Shown: positions 1-8,610 of the stretch, one piece after another
Layout: each line of letters opens with the position of its first letter
Position numbering within the stretch: the stretch's first letter is position 1
Assembly: GCA_023425025.1 (NCBI GenBank)
Contig: JAFADG010000031.1
Coordinates: 1-44,646 of the forward strand
Origin: Bacillota bacterium
GTDB lineage: Bacteria > Bacillota > Clostridia > Christensenellales > Aristaeellaceae
Length of the DNA: 44,646 nucleotides
Direction of reading: 5' to 3'
Position numbers and translations under genes: made by a program
The notes under the pieces: model-generated
Told to the model about the DNA's origin: nothing
Seen by the model: the letters and a program-made list of their open reading frames with translations, nothing else
Database searches by the model: none

Positions 1-193
1 TGACTGCGGCTGTCCAAAATATGAAGAGGATCGCCCTCTTCCTTCGCCCCTTTTTTGCTTATTCTTTCCTCATAAACGTCTAAACCCCTGCTGCTTAAAA
101 AATAGCAGGGCTTTGTCAGTGGTCTGAGGCTTCCCCTTGAGGGGAAGGCTCGTATTGGCGCCATGCTTCATTCTTGGGGTGCCCCCACATTTT
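1..193. other. non-coding left edge with hairpins
   Basis: No convincing gene is seen. A short inverted repeat GAAGAGG/CCTCTTC lies at 23-41, with a run of six T at 51-56. A second hairpin, CCCTGCT/AGCAGGG, lies at 86-110 and could end the minus-strand sugar operon, but its T tract is weak. A copy of the GCTTCCCC hairpin repeat follows at 129-148 (annotated separately). Confidence 0.4.
129..148. repeat. partial copy of TTCCCC-TTGA-GGGGAA intergenic repeat
   Basis: The hairpin GCTTCCCC-TTGA-GGGGAAG matches the left end of the longer element at 8611-8745 almost base for base, including the loop and the preceding GAG. Only this end of the element is present here. Confidence 0.65.
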
Positions 194-1480
194 TTAGCGG
201 CTGATCATGTATAGTGCCGCGGCATGGGGGTTCAGCACTGCAGTGATTTTTCCAACCGGCATCAGAACATCCTGATGAAGCCAAAGGTCACGTACACGCG
301 TATCGCCTTCCCCGCACAGGCTGGCATCGCAGGATACCTCCCTCCGCTCGTCCGACAGATTGAATAACGCGACATACGTACTGCCATCCTCATCCCGGCT
401 CGTCCATACGGCGTGGTTCTCGTCCCGCATGACCTGCCGTGCGCCGTGGGAATGGCGGATCAAGCGCAGTACCTCGCCGTTGGTCAAGAGCGAGCGCGTC
501 CACTCGTCGTTCTCCCGCATTTCACCGCCCATCATCAACGGGGAGCGGAAGATGCACCAGAGCGTCATCATGGTGACCTGCTCGTCCTTGGTAAAGTTCG
601 TCTGCCGGCCCCGCCGCCAGCCCATGCCAATGCGACCCAGGGGCAGCATGTCGCAATCCGGCCAGCAGCCGGGGGCCACATGCTTCTGCCACAGCTCGCA
701 GCGCTCGAACATATTCTTGAGCAAGTCCCACCTGTCCCAAAAATCATCGGTGATGCGCCACATGTTGGCATACGTGCTCAAATGCCAGGCCTTTTCGATA
801 ACTGCCGGGCCGGGGGACAGGCTTAAAACCATTTGCCGGCCGCAGCGGGCGATGGCCCCGGCGATCATTTCAATTTCTTTCTCCGCCGAATAGGGGGCAT
901 GGGGGTACATGTTGGTGTTGCAGATATCATCGACCTTCACATAATCCACGCCCCAGGCGGCGTACATCTCAAATAGGGAATCATAATAGCTTTGGCCCGC
1001 CGGATGTCCGGGGTTCACGCCGTACATGTCGCTGTTCCACTTGCAAATGGAGTGGGGCAGCGCAATTTTATCCGCCGTTGTATCCGTACCCTTGACAGGC
1101 AGGCGGGTATGCACCGCCTGGCGGGGGATGCCCCGCATGATGTGTATGCCAAATTTCAACCCCAGGCCGTGGATTGTATCGGCGATAGGCCCAAAGCCTT
1201 TTCCGCCCACCGAAGAGGGGAAGCGGTTTGGGGCCGGCAGCTGGCGGCCGTATTCATCCAGGGTCAGGGGCGCGAAGTTGATATACTCGCTTTCCGTGGT
1301 GCCGGCGCTGGGCTCGGACCATTGGATATCGCAGACCACGTATTCCCAGCCGTATTCCTTCAAATGATCCGCCATATACCGCGCGTTGCCCAGCAGCTGC
1401 TCCTCATTTACCGTTGCCGCGTAGCAGTCCCAGCTGTTCCAGCCCATGGGCGGCGTGGCAGCCGTCAAATTTTTGTTCAT
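194..1480 (-). CDS. alpha-galactosidase, glycoside hydrolase family 27
   Basis: A 428-residue GH27 enzyme predicted to cleave terminal alpha-galactose from oligosaccharides or glycoconjugates. The protein opens with the family signature TPPMGWNSWDCY, which begins the (beta/alpha)8 barrel. The segment YVKVDDICN carries the nucleophile Asp184, and WRITDDFWDRW carries the acid/base Asp246, matching the human GLA motif layout. A C-terminal beta-sandwich follows. No signal peptide is seen, so it probably acts in the cytosol on imported sugars. The ATG at 1480 is chosen over the upstream in-frame start because GGGAGGTG sits just before it and homologues begin near the PPMGWNSW motif. It is the last gene of a minus-strand unit, 32 bases after the GH43-like gene. 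Family assignment is firm; substrate is inferred. Confidence 0.93.
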   Translation of the reverse strand: MNKNLTAATPPMGWNSWDCYAATVNEEQLLGNARYMADHLKEYGWEYVVCDIQWSEPSAGTTESEYINFAPLTLDEYGRQLPAPNRFPSSVGGKGFGPIADTIHGLGLKFGIHIMRGIPRQAVHTRLPVKGTDTTADKIALPHSICKWNSDMYGVNPGHPAGQSYYDSLFEMYAAWGVDYVKVDDICNTNMYPHAPYSAEKEIEMIAGAIARCGRQMVLSLSPGPAVIEKAWHLSTYANMWRITDDFWDRWDLLKNMFERCELWQKHVAPGCWPDCDMLPLGRIGMGWRRGRQTNFTKDEQVTMMTLWCIFRSPLMMGGEMRENDEWTRSLLTNGEVLRLIRHSHGARQVMRDENHAVWTSRDEDGSTYVALFNLSDERREVSCDASLCGEGDTRVRDLWLHQDVLMPVGKITAVLNPHAAALYMISR

Positions 1481-1512
1481 AACGCACCTCCCGCAAGAAA
1501 TATTACCGTTTC

Positions 1513-2463
1513 TTATTCGCCTCTGCCCACAAACAGGCAGGGCTTGTCCCGGTCGCAGCACAGCCGCCCATCCCGCACATACAGTTCCGCCGCCTGTATC
1601 ACTGTCCTGACCTCTTTGGACGTCATGACAAAGCCTTTTGTCCTGCGCTTTTCCATGGAGAATTCAGGGTGTGTAAAGTAATAAATATATGCTTTATCGC
1701 CCAGAACCAGCACATCGGCATGGTTGGCGATGGTTCCATCCTCCGGCCGCGTGCCGGGCGTTTGCAAAAGGTTCCCCTCCTGCCTGCGCCATTTACAAAA
1801 ATCCGCCGATTCATACACCGCCAAGCCATCCCAGCAGTCGGTGATCATCCACTTTTTCCCGCCCAGCTCAAACACGTTGGGCCCTTCATGGGCGCAGTCG
1901 CTGATTTCCGGCCCGCCATGCGTCCAGTGATACAGATCATCGCTTATTGCGGTATAGGAATGGCTATGGCGGTCCTCATCCTTGTACCACATTTTAAACT
2001 TCCCCGGCGCGATCTCATACACGCAGGCGTCGATGACCCGGCCAGAGGAAAGGGTCAAAACGCTTTCAAAGCGCCAGTGCCACAAGTTATCCGCGCTGTA
2101 ATGCACAATGCGCCTGGGCCAGTTCCAATCCTCCGGCACGCCGGCGATGTAGGACACATACATGTGGTATTTGCCGTTGGCGTATATAACCTCCGGCGCC
2201 CAGAAGGTATTGTGCCCCGGCTCAAAATCAAGCTCGGGCAGCGTGCCCCGGTACAGCCACCGCGCGCCATCCGCGCTGGAAGCGGCCCCGATTTTCGTAC
2301 CGTGCACGCTGGATACGCCAAAGTTGGTCCCCTGGGAACGGCGCTGGGTGTACAGCATCCACCAGCAGTCTTCTTCCCTGTTCCAGATTACAGCCGGATC
2401 GGTTGGCCCGTCATAGATTGGATCACGGTACAATGGCGAAGGCAGCGGAATGACGTTGTTCAT
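1513..2463 (-). CDS. five-bladed beta-propeller glycosidase (GH43/GH32 superfamily)
   Basis: A 316-residue single-domain protein with the features of the GH43/32/62/68 beta-propeller clan. Asp22 in TDPAVIW is the candidate general base, WAPEV occurs at 88-92, Asp145 in RVIDACV is the candidate pKa modulator, and Glu193 in HEGPNV is the candidate general acid. Repeated short Trp/Tyr blade motifs (YHMYVSY, KFKMWY) fit the propeller fold. There is no signal peptide. Its ATG overlaps the stop of the upstream acetyltransferase gene as ATGA, implying translational coupling, and GGGAGAAG precedes it. It probably works with the downstream alpha-galactosidase on one plant- or host-derived glycan. The exact family and substrate cannot be fixed from sequence alone. 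Confidence 0.85.
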   Translation of the reverse strand: MNNVIPLPSPLYRDPIYDGPTDPAVIWNREEDCWWMLYTQRRSQGTNFGVSSVHGTKIGAASSADGARWLYRGTLPELDFEPGHNTFWAPEVIYANGKYHMYVSYIAGVPEDWNWPRRIVHYSADNLWHWRFESVLTLSSGRVIDACVYEIAPGKFKMWYKDEDRHSHSYTAISDDLYHWTHGGPEISDCAHEGPNVFELGGKKWMITDCWDGLAVYESADFCKWRRQEGNLLQTPGTRPEDGTIANHADVLVLGDKAYIYYFTHPEFSMEKRRTKGFVMTSKEVRTVIQAAELYVRDGRLCCDRDKPCLFVGRGE

Positions 2464-3428
2464 AAAATACTTCTCCCATCATGAATGCGCTCGTCGATGC
2501 GCCTTGTCAGGCTGTAGGTAAAAGGCGTAAAGTGCTTCTGCCAGAACCGGCTGCCCTCAATATTGAAGGATTCAAAGTCCACGCCCAGCCGTTCGTATCC
2601 GTTTTCCCGCAGCCATCGCACAATCGTCTGCAATATCGCTGTGCCATATCCCGCCTTGCGCTGCCCTGATCTTACATACGCGCCGCAGATGTTCATGGAT
2701 TTTTTATCGTCCGAGGCAAACGTCTCGCCGCCGTGCCGAAGCTGCATGTAAGCCACAGGCCCATCCTTTTCAAAGGCCGCCCACAGATGGTGATCCTTCT
2801 CCTTCAGCCAGTCTGTGAGTCCACTCAGGCTGCAATCCTCATGCACATGCATGAACATGGGCGCGCCGCGGTAATACCGCCAGTGCTCCCGGTGCAGTTC
2901 AAGCATAACCGTGGCGTCTGCCGGCGCTACCCGGCGGATGTCATAGCCAGTTGCGCGCTCCGGCAACAGTACGTCCGTCAGCGGGCGCACCGAATCGACG
3001 CAGCGCAGGCCAAAATCCTGCCAGAACCAGGCCTCCAGCGCCTCTTTATCATGGGCGTGCATGGTGATCACATGGGACAGATGCCCTTTTTTCACCCAGA
3101 TGTCCGACGCGGCGGCATACAGGCGCTGATACAAATGCCCTCTGTCCGCGCCTTTCGCGCCGTGGGCATACAGCGGAATATAGATGCCGCGGCTTGACCC
3201 AAACAATTCCCCCACCGCCATGCCGGTCAAAAAGCCAATGAACTCGCCGCCTTGCAGGGCCGCGACGCCCAGGCCGTTGCCCGCAAGCCCTGCGACCATG
3301 CCGGCATAAGCATCCAAATCGCCGCCGGCCGGCAGGCAAGGGACGCTCGCCCGCTCATTTTGATAAGCCTGCCATACCAGCTCCCCCGCCGCAGGCACAT
3401 GCTGTTTTTCAAAAGGTATGATCTCCAT
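2460..3428 (-). CDS. GNAT-family N-acetyltransferase (two-domain)
   Basis: A 322-residue protein whose C-terminal half has the GNAT acetyl-CoA-binding pattern: CGAYVRSGQRKAGYGTAILQ, then a helix and GVDFESFNIEGSRFWQKHF. This is the usual Q/RxxGxG/A loop followed by the strand with a late aromatic. The N-terminal half (MEIIPFEKQHVPAAGELVW onward) looks like a second, degenerate GNAT fold. The start at 3428 follows GGAGGA; a longer in-frame extension lacks a ribosome site. It is the first gene of the minus-strand sugar operon and overlaps the next gene by four bases. Acceptor unknown: the context suggests a sugar or small amine, but this is inference. Confidence 0.82.
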   Translation of the reverse strand: MEIIPFEKQHVPAAGELVWQAYQNERASVPCLPAGGDLDAYAGMVAGLAGNGLGVAALQGGEFIGFLTGMAVGELFGSSRGIYIPLYAHGAKGADRGHLYQRLYAAASDIWVKKGHLSHVITMHAHDKEALEAWFWQDFGLRCVDSVRPLTDVLLPERATGYDIRRVAPADATVMLELHREHWRYYRGAPMFMHVHEDCSLSGLTDWLKEKDHHLWAAFEKDGPVAYMQLRHGGETFASDDKKSMNICGAYVRSGQRKAGYGTAILQTIVRWLRENGYERLGVDFESFNIEGSRFWQKHFTPFTYSLTRRIDERIHDGRSIL

Positions 3429-3461
3429 GCTTCCTCCACCCGTTTGTTTCTCATTTGCTGT

Positions 3462-3490
3462 ATCGTACCATAACTTCCCACCCGGAACAA
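3462..3490 (-). promoter_or_regulatory. SigA-like promoter of GNAT-GH43-GH27 unit
   Basis: Read on the minus strand: TTGTTC, 17 bases, then TACGAT preceded by TGG (extended -10). It lies 34 bases upstream of the acetyltransferase ATG. Confidence 0.55.
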
Positions 3491-3573
3491 GGTCAGGGCG
3501 TGCTTCATAAACCACCGGGAAACATATTCTTGCCGTCATCAGCCGTATACATATGCCGCAAACAGTGAAGCCG

Positions 3574-3582
3574 TGGTATAAT
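3574..3582 (+). promoter_or_regulatory. extended -10 promoter of moxR operon
   Basis: TGGTATAAT is a perfect extended -10 (TGnTATAAT) with no good -35. It places the transcription start near 3589, which rules out a start codon at 3553 and supports the TTG at 3646 for the MoxR gene. Confidence 0.6.
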
Positions 3583-3645
3583 GGCAGAAACAACCAACGG
3601 AAATGTAGCTCCAATATATTCCAAAGAAAGAATCAGGTGATACGA

Positions 3646-4596
3646 TTGCAGGTAAAGGAATCCGCCGCGTTTGCAAAACGTGTTCAGGAAAACATTTCGA
3701 AGGTATTGATCGGCAAGGGGGATGTCACAAAGCTCCTGCTGGCGTCGCTGATTGCGGGCGGCCATGTTTTGCTGGAGGATGTGCCGGGCACCGGCAAGAC
3801 CGTGCTGGCCAGAAGCCTGGCCAAGTCCATCGACTGCCGTTTTGCAAGGGTACAGTTCACCCCCGACCTGATGCCCGCGGACATCACCGGCATCAGCGTT
3901 TATCAGCCGGCCACGGGGGATTTTTCCTTCAAGCCGGGTCCCGTGTTCACCAACATCCTGCTGGCGGACGAGATCAACCGGGCCACGCCCAGAACACAGG
4001 CGGCGCTGCTGGAATGCATGCAGGAGAGGCAGGTAACGGAAGGCGGCGTCACCCGCAGGCTGGACGCGCCTTTTTTGGTGATCGCCACACAAAACCCGGT
4101 GGAGATACAGGGCACCTTCCCCCTGCCGGAAGCGCAGCTGGACCGGTTTCTCATGCGGCTTACCATGGGCTATCCCACGAAAGAGGAAGCCTCTATGCTG
4201 CTTCACCGCTTCCACGCGGGCGATCCATTGCAGGAGCTTGCTCCGGTGGCGGCAAAGGAGGATTTGCTTGCCGCCCAATCCTCGCTGAAACACATTGCCG
4301 TATCCCAGCCGGTGATGGAATACATTGCTGCCATCTGCGAGCAGACCAGAAAATTTGAACAGGTGCAACTGGGCGTCAGCCCCAGGGGCATGCTGGCGCT
4401 GATGCGGGCCGCCCAGGCGGTGGCGCTGCTGAATGGCCGTGAGTATGTGATCCCCGATGATGTAAAAACCCTGGCCGTGCCGGTGCTGGCCCACCGGGTC
4501 ATCGTCAGGGGCATGTACGGCAAAACGGGCGTGGCACAGGCCCTGATACAGGATACCTTAAAGGCCGTGCCCGTGCCCACGGAGGAAAGGCTGTAA
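3646..4596 (+). CDS. MoxR-family AAA+ ATPase
   Basis: A 316-residue MoxR ATPase, a chaperone-like AAA+ protein usually encoded next to DUF58 partners. Walker A is GTGKT at 48-52 in EDVPGTGKTVLA, and Walker B is LLADEINRA near 105-112. The sensor segment VIATQNPVEIQGTFPLPEAQ and the arginine-rich lid are intact, and the length is normal. The start is taken as TTG at 3646: AGGTGA lies five bases upstream, homologues begin near this residue, and the extended -10 at 3574-3582 excludes the 3553 start. The stop overlaps the start of the DUF58 gene by one base. Together with the next two genes it forms the MoxR-DUF58-DUF4129 set, thought to serve maturation or assembly of envelope proteins. The client is unknown. 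Confidence 0.92.
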   Translation: MQVKESAAFAKRVQENISKVLIGKGDVTKLLLASLIAGGHVLLEDVPGTGKTVLARSLAKSIDCRFARVQFTPDLMPADITGISVYQPATGDFSFKPGPVFTNILLADEINRATPRTQAALLECMQERQVTEGGVTRRLDAPFLVIATQNPVEIQGTFPLPEAQLDRFLMRLTMGYPTKEEASMLLHRFHAGDPLQELAPVAAKEDLLAAQSSLKHIAVSQPVMEYIAAICEQTRKFEQVQLGVSPRGMLALMRAAQAVALLNGREYVIPDDVKTLAVPVLAHRVIVRGMYGKTGVAQALIQDTLKAVPVPTEERL

Positions 4597-5708
4597 TGGA
4601 CGCCCTGATGCTGCTTCTGGCCCTTTTGGTATTGGCGCTTGTGCAAAGCTTTCTGGTAAAGCACTTTGCCTTAAAAAGGCTGACTTACCAAAGGCGGTTT
4701 TCCCGTACCAGCGCCTATGAGGGCGAAACGGTGGAACTGGTGGAGGTCATCAAAAGCTTAAAGCTCCTGCCTGTTCCATGGCTCAGAGCCGAATCCCGCC
4801 TTTCCCCGCATTTGAGATTCCAGTCGGACACCGAGAACCACATTACGGAAAACCGCTATCACAAAAGCGTTTTTTCCTTAAGGCCCTATTGCCAGATCAC
4901 CAGGCGGCATGCGGTGCTTTTGCAAAAGCGCGGGTTTTATGAAGCCGGCAAGGTAGCCGTTACCGCGGGCGATTTGCTGGGCGCATCCTCCCCGGCGCTG
5001 ACGGTGGATACGGGCGCGGCCATCGAGGTGTATCCCCGGCTGCTGGACCCTAACCAGCTCCCTTCCCCCGCCTCCAAGTGGTTTGGGGAGCTGCTGGTCA
5101 AAAGGTGGATTCTGCCCGACCCCATTTGGACCGGCGGCATCCGCCCCTACGCCGCGGGCGACCCCCTGCAGGATATCCACTGGCCGGCGACGGCGCGCAC
5201 CGGCGCGCTGCAGGTAAAAGTGCATGACCCCACCTCCGACGCAAGGCTGATGGTGATCGTCAACGCCCAGATGTCGGAACACCAGTGGGCGGACTTGATG
5301 GAGTATGAGCAGCAGACCGTGGAGCATATGATCTCCATGGCCGCCACCCTGTGTGCGGACGCGCTGGCAAAGGGCCTGGAAGCCGGCTTCGCCATGAACA
5401 TCCCCCTGGACAAGGGCGCCGAGCCGGCCATCTCCCTTCCGGCCCGGCATGCCGGCCGGGAGGAGGAGCTGCTGTCCGTCATGGCCCACCTGACGGTGCT
5501 CAAAACCCATACCTTTGTATCGCTGCTGGAAAAGCTGGCTGCCTATACGGGCATGGATATGCTGATCCTGTCCGTGTACGACAGCGAACTGATACAGCTG
5601 CGGCTAAATGCGCTAAAGCTTCGGGGCAACAGCATTCAGTTTTGCCTGATTGACAAGCATGCGGCCGGCGGCCATCGCGGGAAGGAGGGTGATGCGCATG
5701 GGCAATAA
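4596..5708 (+). CDS. DUF58 domain protein (MoxR partner)
   Basis: A 370-residue protein with an N-terminal hydrophobic helix (about 3-20) and a DUF58 region marked by GGIRPYAAGDPLQDIHW near 180-195, the family's G-x-R-x-Y-x-x-GD-x(4)-I-x-W signature. After this comes a VWA-like alpha/beta segment (ARLMVIVNAQMSEHQW). DUF58 proteins pair with MoxR ATPases and are probably membrane-tethered on the cytosolic side. AAGG lies five bases before the ATG, which overlaps the moxR stop, so the two are translationally coupled. The 3' end overlaps the next gene. Biochemical role is not established for the family. Confidence 0.88.
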   Translation: MDALMLLLALLVLALVQSFLVKHFALKRLTYQRRFSRTSAYEGETVELVEVIKSLKLLPVPWLRAESRLSPHLRFQSDTENHITENRYHKSVFSLRPYCQITRRHAVLLQKRGFYEAGKVAVTAGDLLGASSPALTVDTGAAIEVYPRLLDPNQLPSPASKWFGELLVKRWILPDPIWTGGIRPYAAGDPLQDIHWPATARTGALQVKVHDPTSDARLMVIVNAQMSEHQWADLMEYEQQTVEHMISMAATLCADALAKGLEAGFAMNIPLDKGAEPAISLPARHAGREEELLSVMAHLTVLKTHTFVSLLEKLAAYTGMDMLILSVYDSELIQLRLNALKLRGNSIQFCLIDKHAAGGHRGKEGDAHGQ

Positions 5709-7005
5709 GACGCGGCCTTCCCCCGCCGGCGCTTTGACGCTCCTCACCAGGAGGCGGCTGCGGTTAAAAGCACTGGCGGCGCTCATTTTGTACCTTGGCC
5801 TGTCGCCCCTCCTTTTGCTGCCGGGCGCGTACCTTGCGCCTGATGCGCTTTTTCTGGCGCTGCTGCTGCCGGCGGTGGCGCTTGCGCTCACCTTCCTTGC
5901 CGGGCTTTGGACGGAGAAAAAGCGGAAGCGGGCTTTTTTACTGGTTCTTCTGTTGCAGACGGCGCTCGCTGCGGCGCTGCTTCTTCCCCGCTCGCCCCTT
6001 ATGCTGGTACTGCTCCTCCCCTGCCTTGCGGCCATGCTGCTTTTTATGCCCGTCCTGGCAAGGCCATCGGGCCTGGAATGGTCCGGGCAGCAGCTGGCCT
6101 TGGGCGCGGCCGTCCACGTCATCGGACAAATCCTAAAGGGCAGGCCGGAGTTTGCGCCCGCCCAAAGCCTTGTGACCCTGTTCTTTTGCGTGTACATGAT
6201 CCTGTGCCTGTTTATACTCAACCGCTACGCCCTGCTGGAAGGCACCGGGGAAAAGCAATCTCCGCCCGCCAAAATACTATCCCAAAACCGCATTTTGATA
6301 TCGCTGCTCGCTGTGGCCGCGCTGCTTTTGTCCGGCTGGCGGATGCTCAAGGACGCGGCGTTTTTCCTATGGGATATATTACTGAAGGCCATCGCCGCGC
6401 TGATTGCGTTCTTCATGCAGCTCTTTCCCGAGATGACGCCCATCGAAGGCAGCGGCGGCGAGCAAGGGTTCGATTTTGGCGGGTTGGGTGAGCAGGCGCC
6501 GCCCAGCCTGCTTTCCATGATTTTGGAAAAATTGATGATCGTCATCGGGATTCTGCTGAGCCTGGCGATTTTGGGCTTTGCGCTGTACCACCTGGGCAAG
6601 CTCATAAAACGGGCCTTGAAATCCCTGCTGGAAAGGTTTCGTGCCTATACGAAATCCATTGGGGAAGGGTATGTGGACAAAACGGAGAATCTATTTGACA
6701 TGGGTCAAATCAGCAGGGCGGCATTGGAGAAATGGAGCGCCGTGGCCAAGCGGCTAAAGCGCCTGCCGCCCATTGACAGGCTCCCGCCCAAAGAAAAGGT
6801 GCGCCGTGTGTATGCGGTATTGCGCAAACGCATGCCGGAGCAGCCCGACAGCCTGACGGCCAGGGAGGCGCTGAGCAGTTCCTCCCTGAAGCTTGATTCC
6901 GATCAAAAAACAGTCCTGGCCGCCCTCTATGAGCAGGCGCGTTACAGCGATCAGCCCATTACCCCCGACCAGGCGGACACCATGCGGAAAAACGCCGGAC
7001 TTTAA
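5698..7005 (+). CDS. polytopic membrane protein with C-terminal DUF4129 domain
   Basis: A 435-residue membrane protein. The first 200 residues hold about six hydrophobic segments, followed by two more around residues 200-250 and one near 280-305. The soluble tail carries the DUF4129-like pattern VRRVYAVLRKRM...LTAREAL. In many bacteria DUF4129 is the C-terminal part of a transglutaminase-like protein (TgpA type) next to MoxR and DUF58; here the transglutaminase core is absent. ATG 5698 is preferred because AAGGAGGG ends eight bases upstream; ATG 5692 is too close to it. It overlaps the DUF58 gene and completes the triad. Sure of topology and context, less sure of function. Confidence 0.8.
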   Translation: MGNKTRPSPAGALTLLTRRRLRLKALAALILYLGLSPLLLLPGAYLAPDALFLALLLPAVALALTFLAGLWTEKKRKRAFLLVLLLQTALAAALLLPRSPLMLVLLLPCLAAMLLFMPVLARPSGLEWSGQQLALGAAVHVIGQILKGRPEFAPAQSLVTLFFCVYMILCLFILNRYALLEGTGEKQSPPAKILSQNRILISLLAVAALLLSGWRMLKDAAFFLWDILLKAIAALIAFFMQLFPEMTPIEGSGGEQGFDFGGLGEQAPPSLLSMILEKLMIVIGILLSLAILGFALYHLGKLIKRALKSLLERFRAYTKSIGEGYVDKTENLFDMGQISRAALEKWSAVAKRLKRLPPIDRLPPKEKVRRVYAVLRKRMPEQPDSLTAREALSSSSLKLDSDQKTVLAALYEQARYSDQPITPDQADTMRKNAGL

Positions 7006-7025
7006 CACAGGAACGGAGGATATGC

Positions 7026-7820
7026 ATGCAGGAAATGAGCATCACGTATCTTGGCCAATGCGGCTTCTTGCTGGACTTTGGCGGAACAAAAATCGTTACC
7101 GACCCGTACCTGAGCGATTATGTGGACAAAACCTGCTCCAGTGAAGAGGTAAAGTGGCAGCGCCTGTATCCCGCGCCTGCCTCCCTGCAGGTGTTAAAGC
7201 CGGAGGGCATATTGATCTCCCACGCCCATGAGGACCATATGGACCCCTGGACGCTAAAGCCCTATTTGAATCAAAACGACGGGTGCCTGGCGGCCGCGCC
7301 GGCGCCGGAATGCAAACGGCTGGAAAGCATCGGCGCATCCCGCGTCATATATGCCAAGGCGGAAGAAAGCTTCTTCGTAGGCAGCGTGAAGGTGACCCCC
7401 ATCCCCTGCGCCCATACGCAATTGCATCTGGACGCGTGCGGCCGGTTTTACGAGTTGAGTTATCTTATCGAGCACGAGGGCGTGCGCATCTTCTTCGGCG
7501 GGGACATGAGCCTGTACGACGGATTGCAAAAGCGCCTGCGGGAAGCAGATTGCAGCCTCCTCCTGCTGCCGGTCAACGGCCGGGATGAAAAGCGCACGGA
7601 AAAGGGCATCATCGGCAACATCGACCACATGGAGGCCGCCCGGCTCTCCGCCGCGCTGAACGTGCCTTACATCCCCATGCACCACGACCTGTACGCCATC
7701 AACGGCTGCGGCGAGGATACGATTCTGTCCGCCGCCAAGGCAGAGGGAGCAAAGGCCTGCCTGCTCAAACCCATGGAAACCCTGCGGCTTACAAGCGAGG
7801 GCAATATCCTGCAAGCGTAG
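7026..7820 (+). CDS. metallo-beta-lactamase-fold hydrolase, UlaG-like
   Basis: A 264-residue cytosolic protein with the metal-binding HxHxDH motif as SHAHEDHMD (His66, His68, Asp70, His71). Later ligand-bearing strands are PCAHTQ, FFGGDMS and PMHHDLY. The layout resembles the UlaG/L-ascorbate-6-phosphate lactonase branch of the metallo-beta-lactamase fold. GGAGGA precedes the ATG. It follows the DUF4129 gene by 20 bases and is probably in the same transcript, although no functional link with the MoxR set is known. Substrate unknown; this branch includes lactonases, phosphodiesterases and RNase-like enzymes. Confidence 0.87.
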   Translation: MQEMSITYLGQCGFLLDFGGTKIVTDPYLSDYVDKTCSSEEVKWQRLYPAPASLQVLKPEGILISHAHEDHMDPWTLKPYLNQNDGCLAAAPAPECKRLESIGASRVIYAKAEESFFVGSVKVTPIPCAHTQLHLDACGRFYELSYLIEHEGVRIFFGGDMSLYDGLQKRLREADCSLLLLPVNGRDEKRTEKGIIGNIDHMEAARLSAALNVPYIPMHHDLYAINGCGEDTILSAAKAEGAKACLLKPMETLRLTSEGNILQA

Positions 7821-7856
7821 CACATAGCGTCCAAAACCATTGAAGGAGGGATCGTG

Positions 7857-8552
7857 ATGAACAAACAAAAGCGTCTGCGCCTATTTTGCCTGCTGACTGC
7901 CATACTGCTTCTGTCCGTCTCCTCCAGCTCGCTGGCGGCGGAAGCGCCGGTCCAGCCCAAGCCCACCCTGACCCTCATCGGCCATGCGTCGGTGAAGATC
8001 AAAACGGCTGACGGCGTCGTCATCTATATTGACCCGTACTATCCCGGTGACTACAGCGAAGAGGCGGACATCATACTCGTCAGCCACGAACACAGCGACC
8101 ACAACAAAGTGAACCTGTGCAAGCAGAAGGCCGATTGCGTTGTGCTTCGGGTCAGCGACACCATCAACAAAAAGGACGTGACCTACAACACCTTTGATGT
8201 AAAGGGCGTTGCCATACAGCCCGTGCCCGCCGCCAACAAGAATCATAAAATCGACAGCAGCACCGGCTTTGTACTGACGTTTGACGGCATCAAGGTATAC
8301 CATGCCGGCGACACGTCCAAGCTTACCCAGATGGCGGATCTGCAAGCCTTAAGCATCGATTACGCGCTGTTCCCCATCGACGGCAAGTACAACATGAACG
8401 CGGCGGAGGCCATGGCGTGCGCGGTGTTGGCAGGCGCAAGGCACAATACGCCCATGCACTACTTTGAAGCGGACCCCGCCGGCTTTACCCCGGAGAATCT
8501 TTTGCTGATCCCCTATGGGGATACGGTGGAACTGGAAAAGGCCGCGGAATGA
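7857..8552 (+). CDS. exported metallo-beta-lactamase-fold hydrolase
   Basis: A 231-residue protein with a signal peptide (basic MNKQKRLRLF, hydrophobic core, likely cleavage after SSLAA near residue 28). The mature part has the metal site SHEHSDHNK (His77, His79, Asp81, His82), a later HAGDTSK ligand strand, and PMHYFEAD near the end. The body is short and compact, like UlaG-type or YtnP-like small hydrolases. ATG 7857 is chosen over GTG 7854 because GGAGGG then lies six bases upstream. It follows the cytosolic paralogue by 36 bases. There is no lipobox, so it is presumably secreted. Substrate unknown. Confidence 0.85.
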   Translation: MNKQKRLRLFCLLTAILLLSVSSSSLAAEAPVQPKPTLTLIGHASVKIKTADGVVIYIDPYYPGDYSEEADIILVSHEHSDHNKVNLCKQKADCVVLRVSDTINKKDVTYNTFDVKGVAIQPVPAANKNHKIDSSTGFVLTFDGIKVYHAGDTSKLTQMADLQALSIDYALFPIDGKYNMNAAEAMACAVLAGARHNTPMHYFEADPAGFTPENLLLIPYGDTVELEKAAE

Positions 8553-8610
8553 CAGGCGTCAAATGGAATACAAAAAGGCCAATTCAGAGAAGGTGCAGGG
8601 TCGTTAGAAG

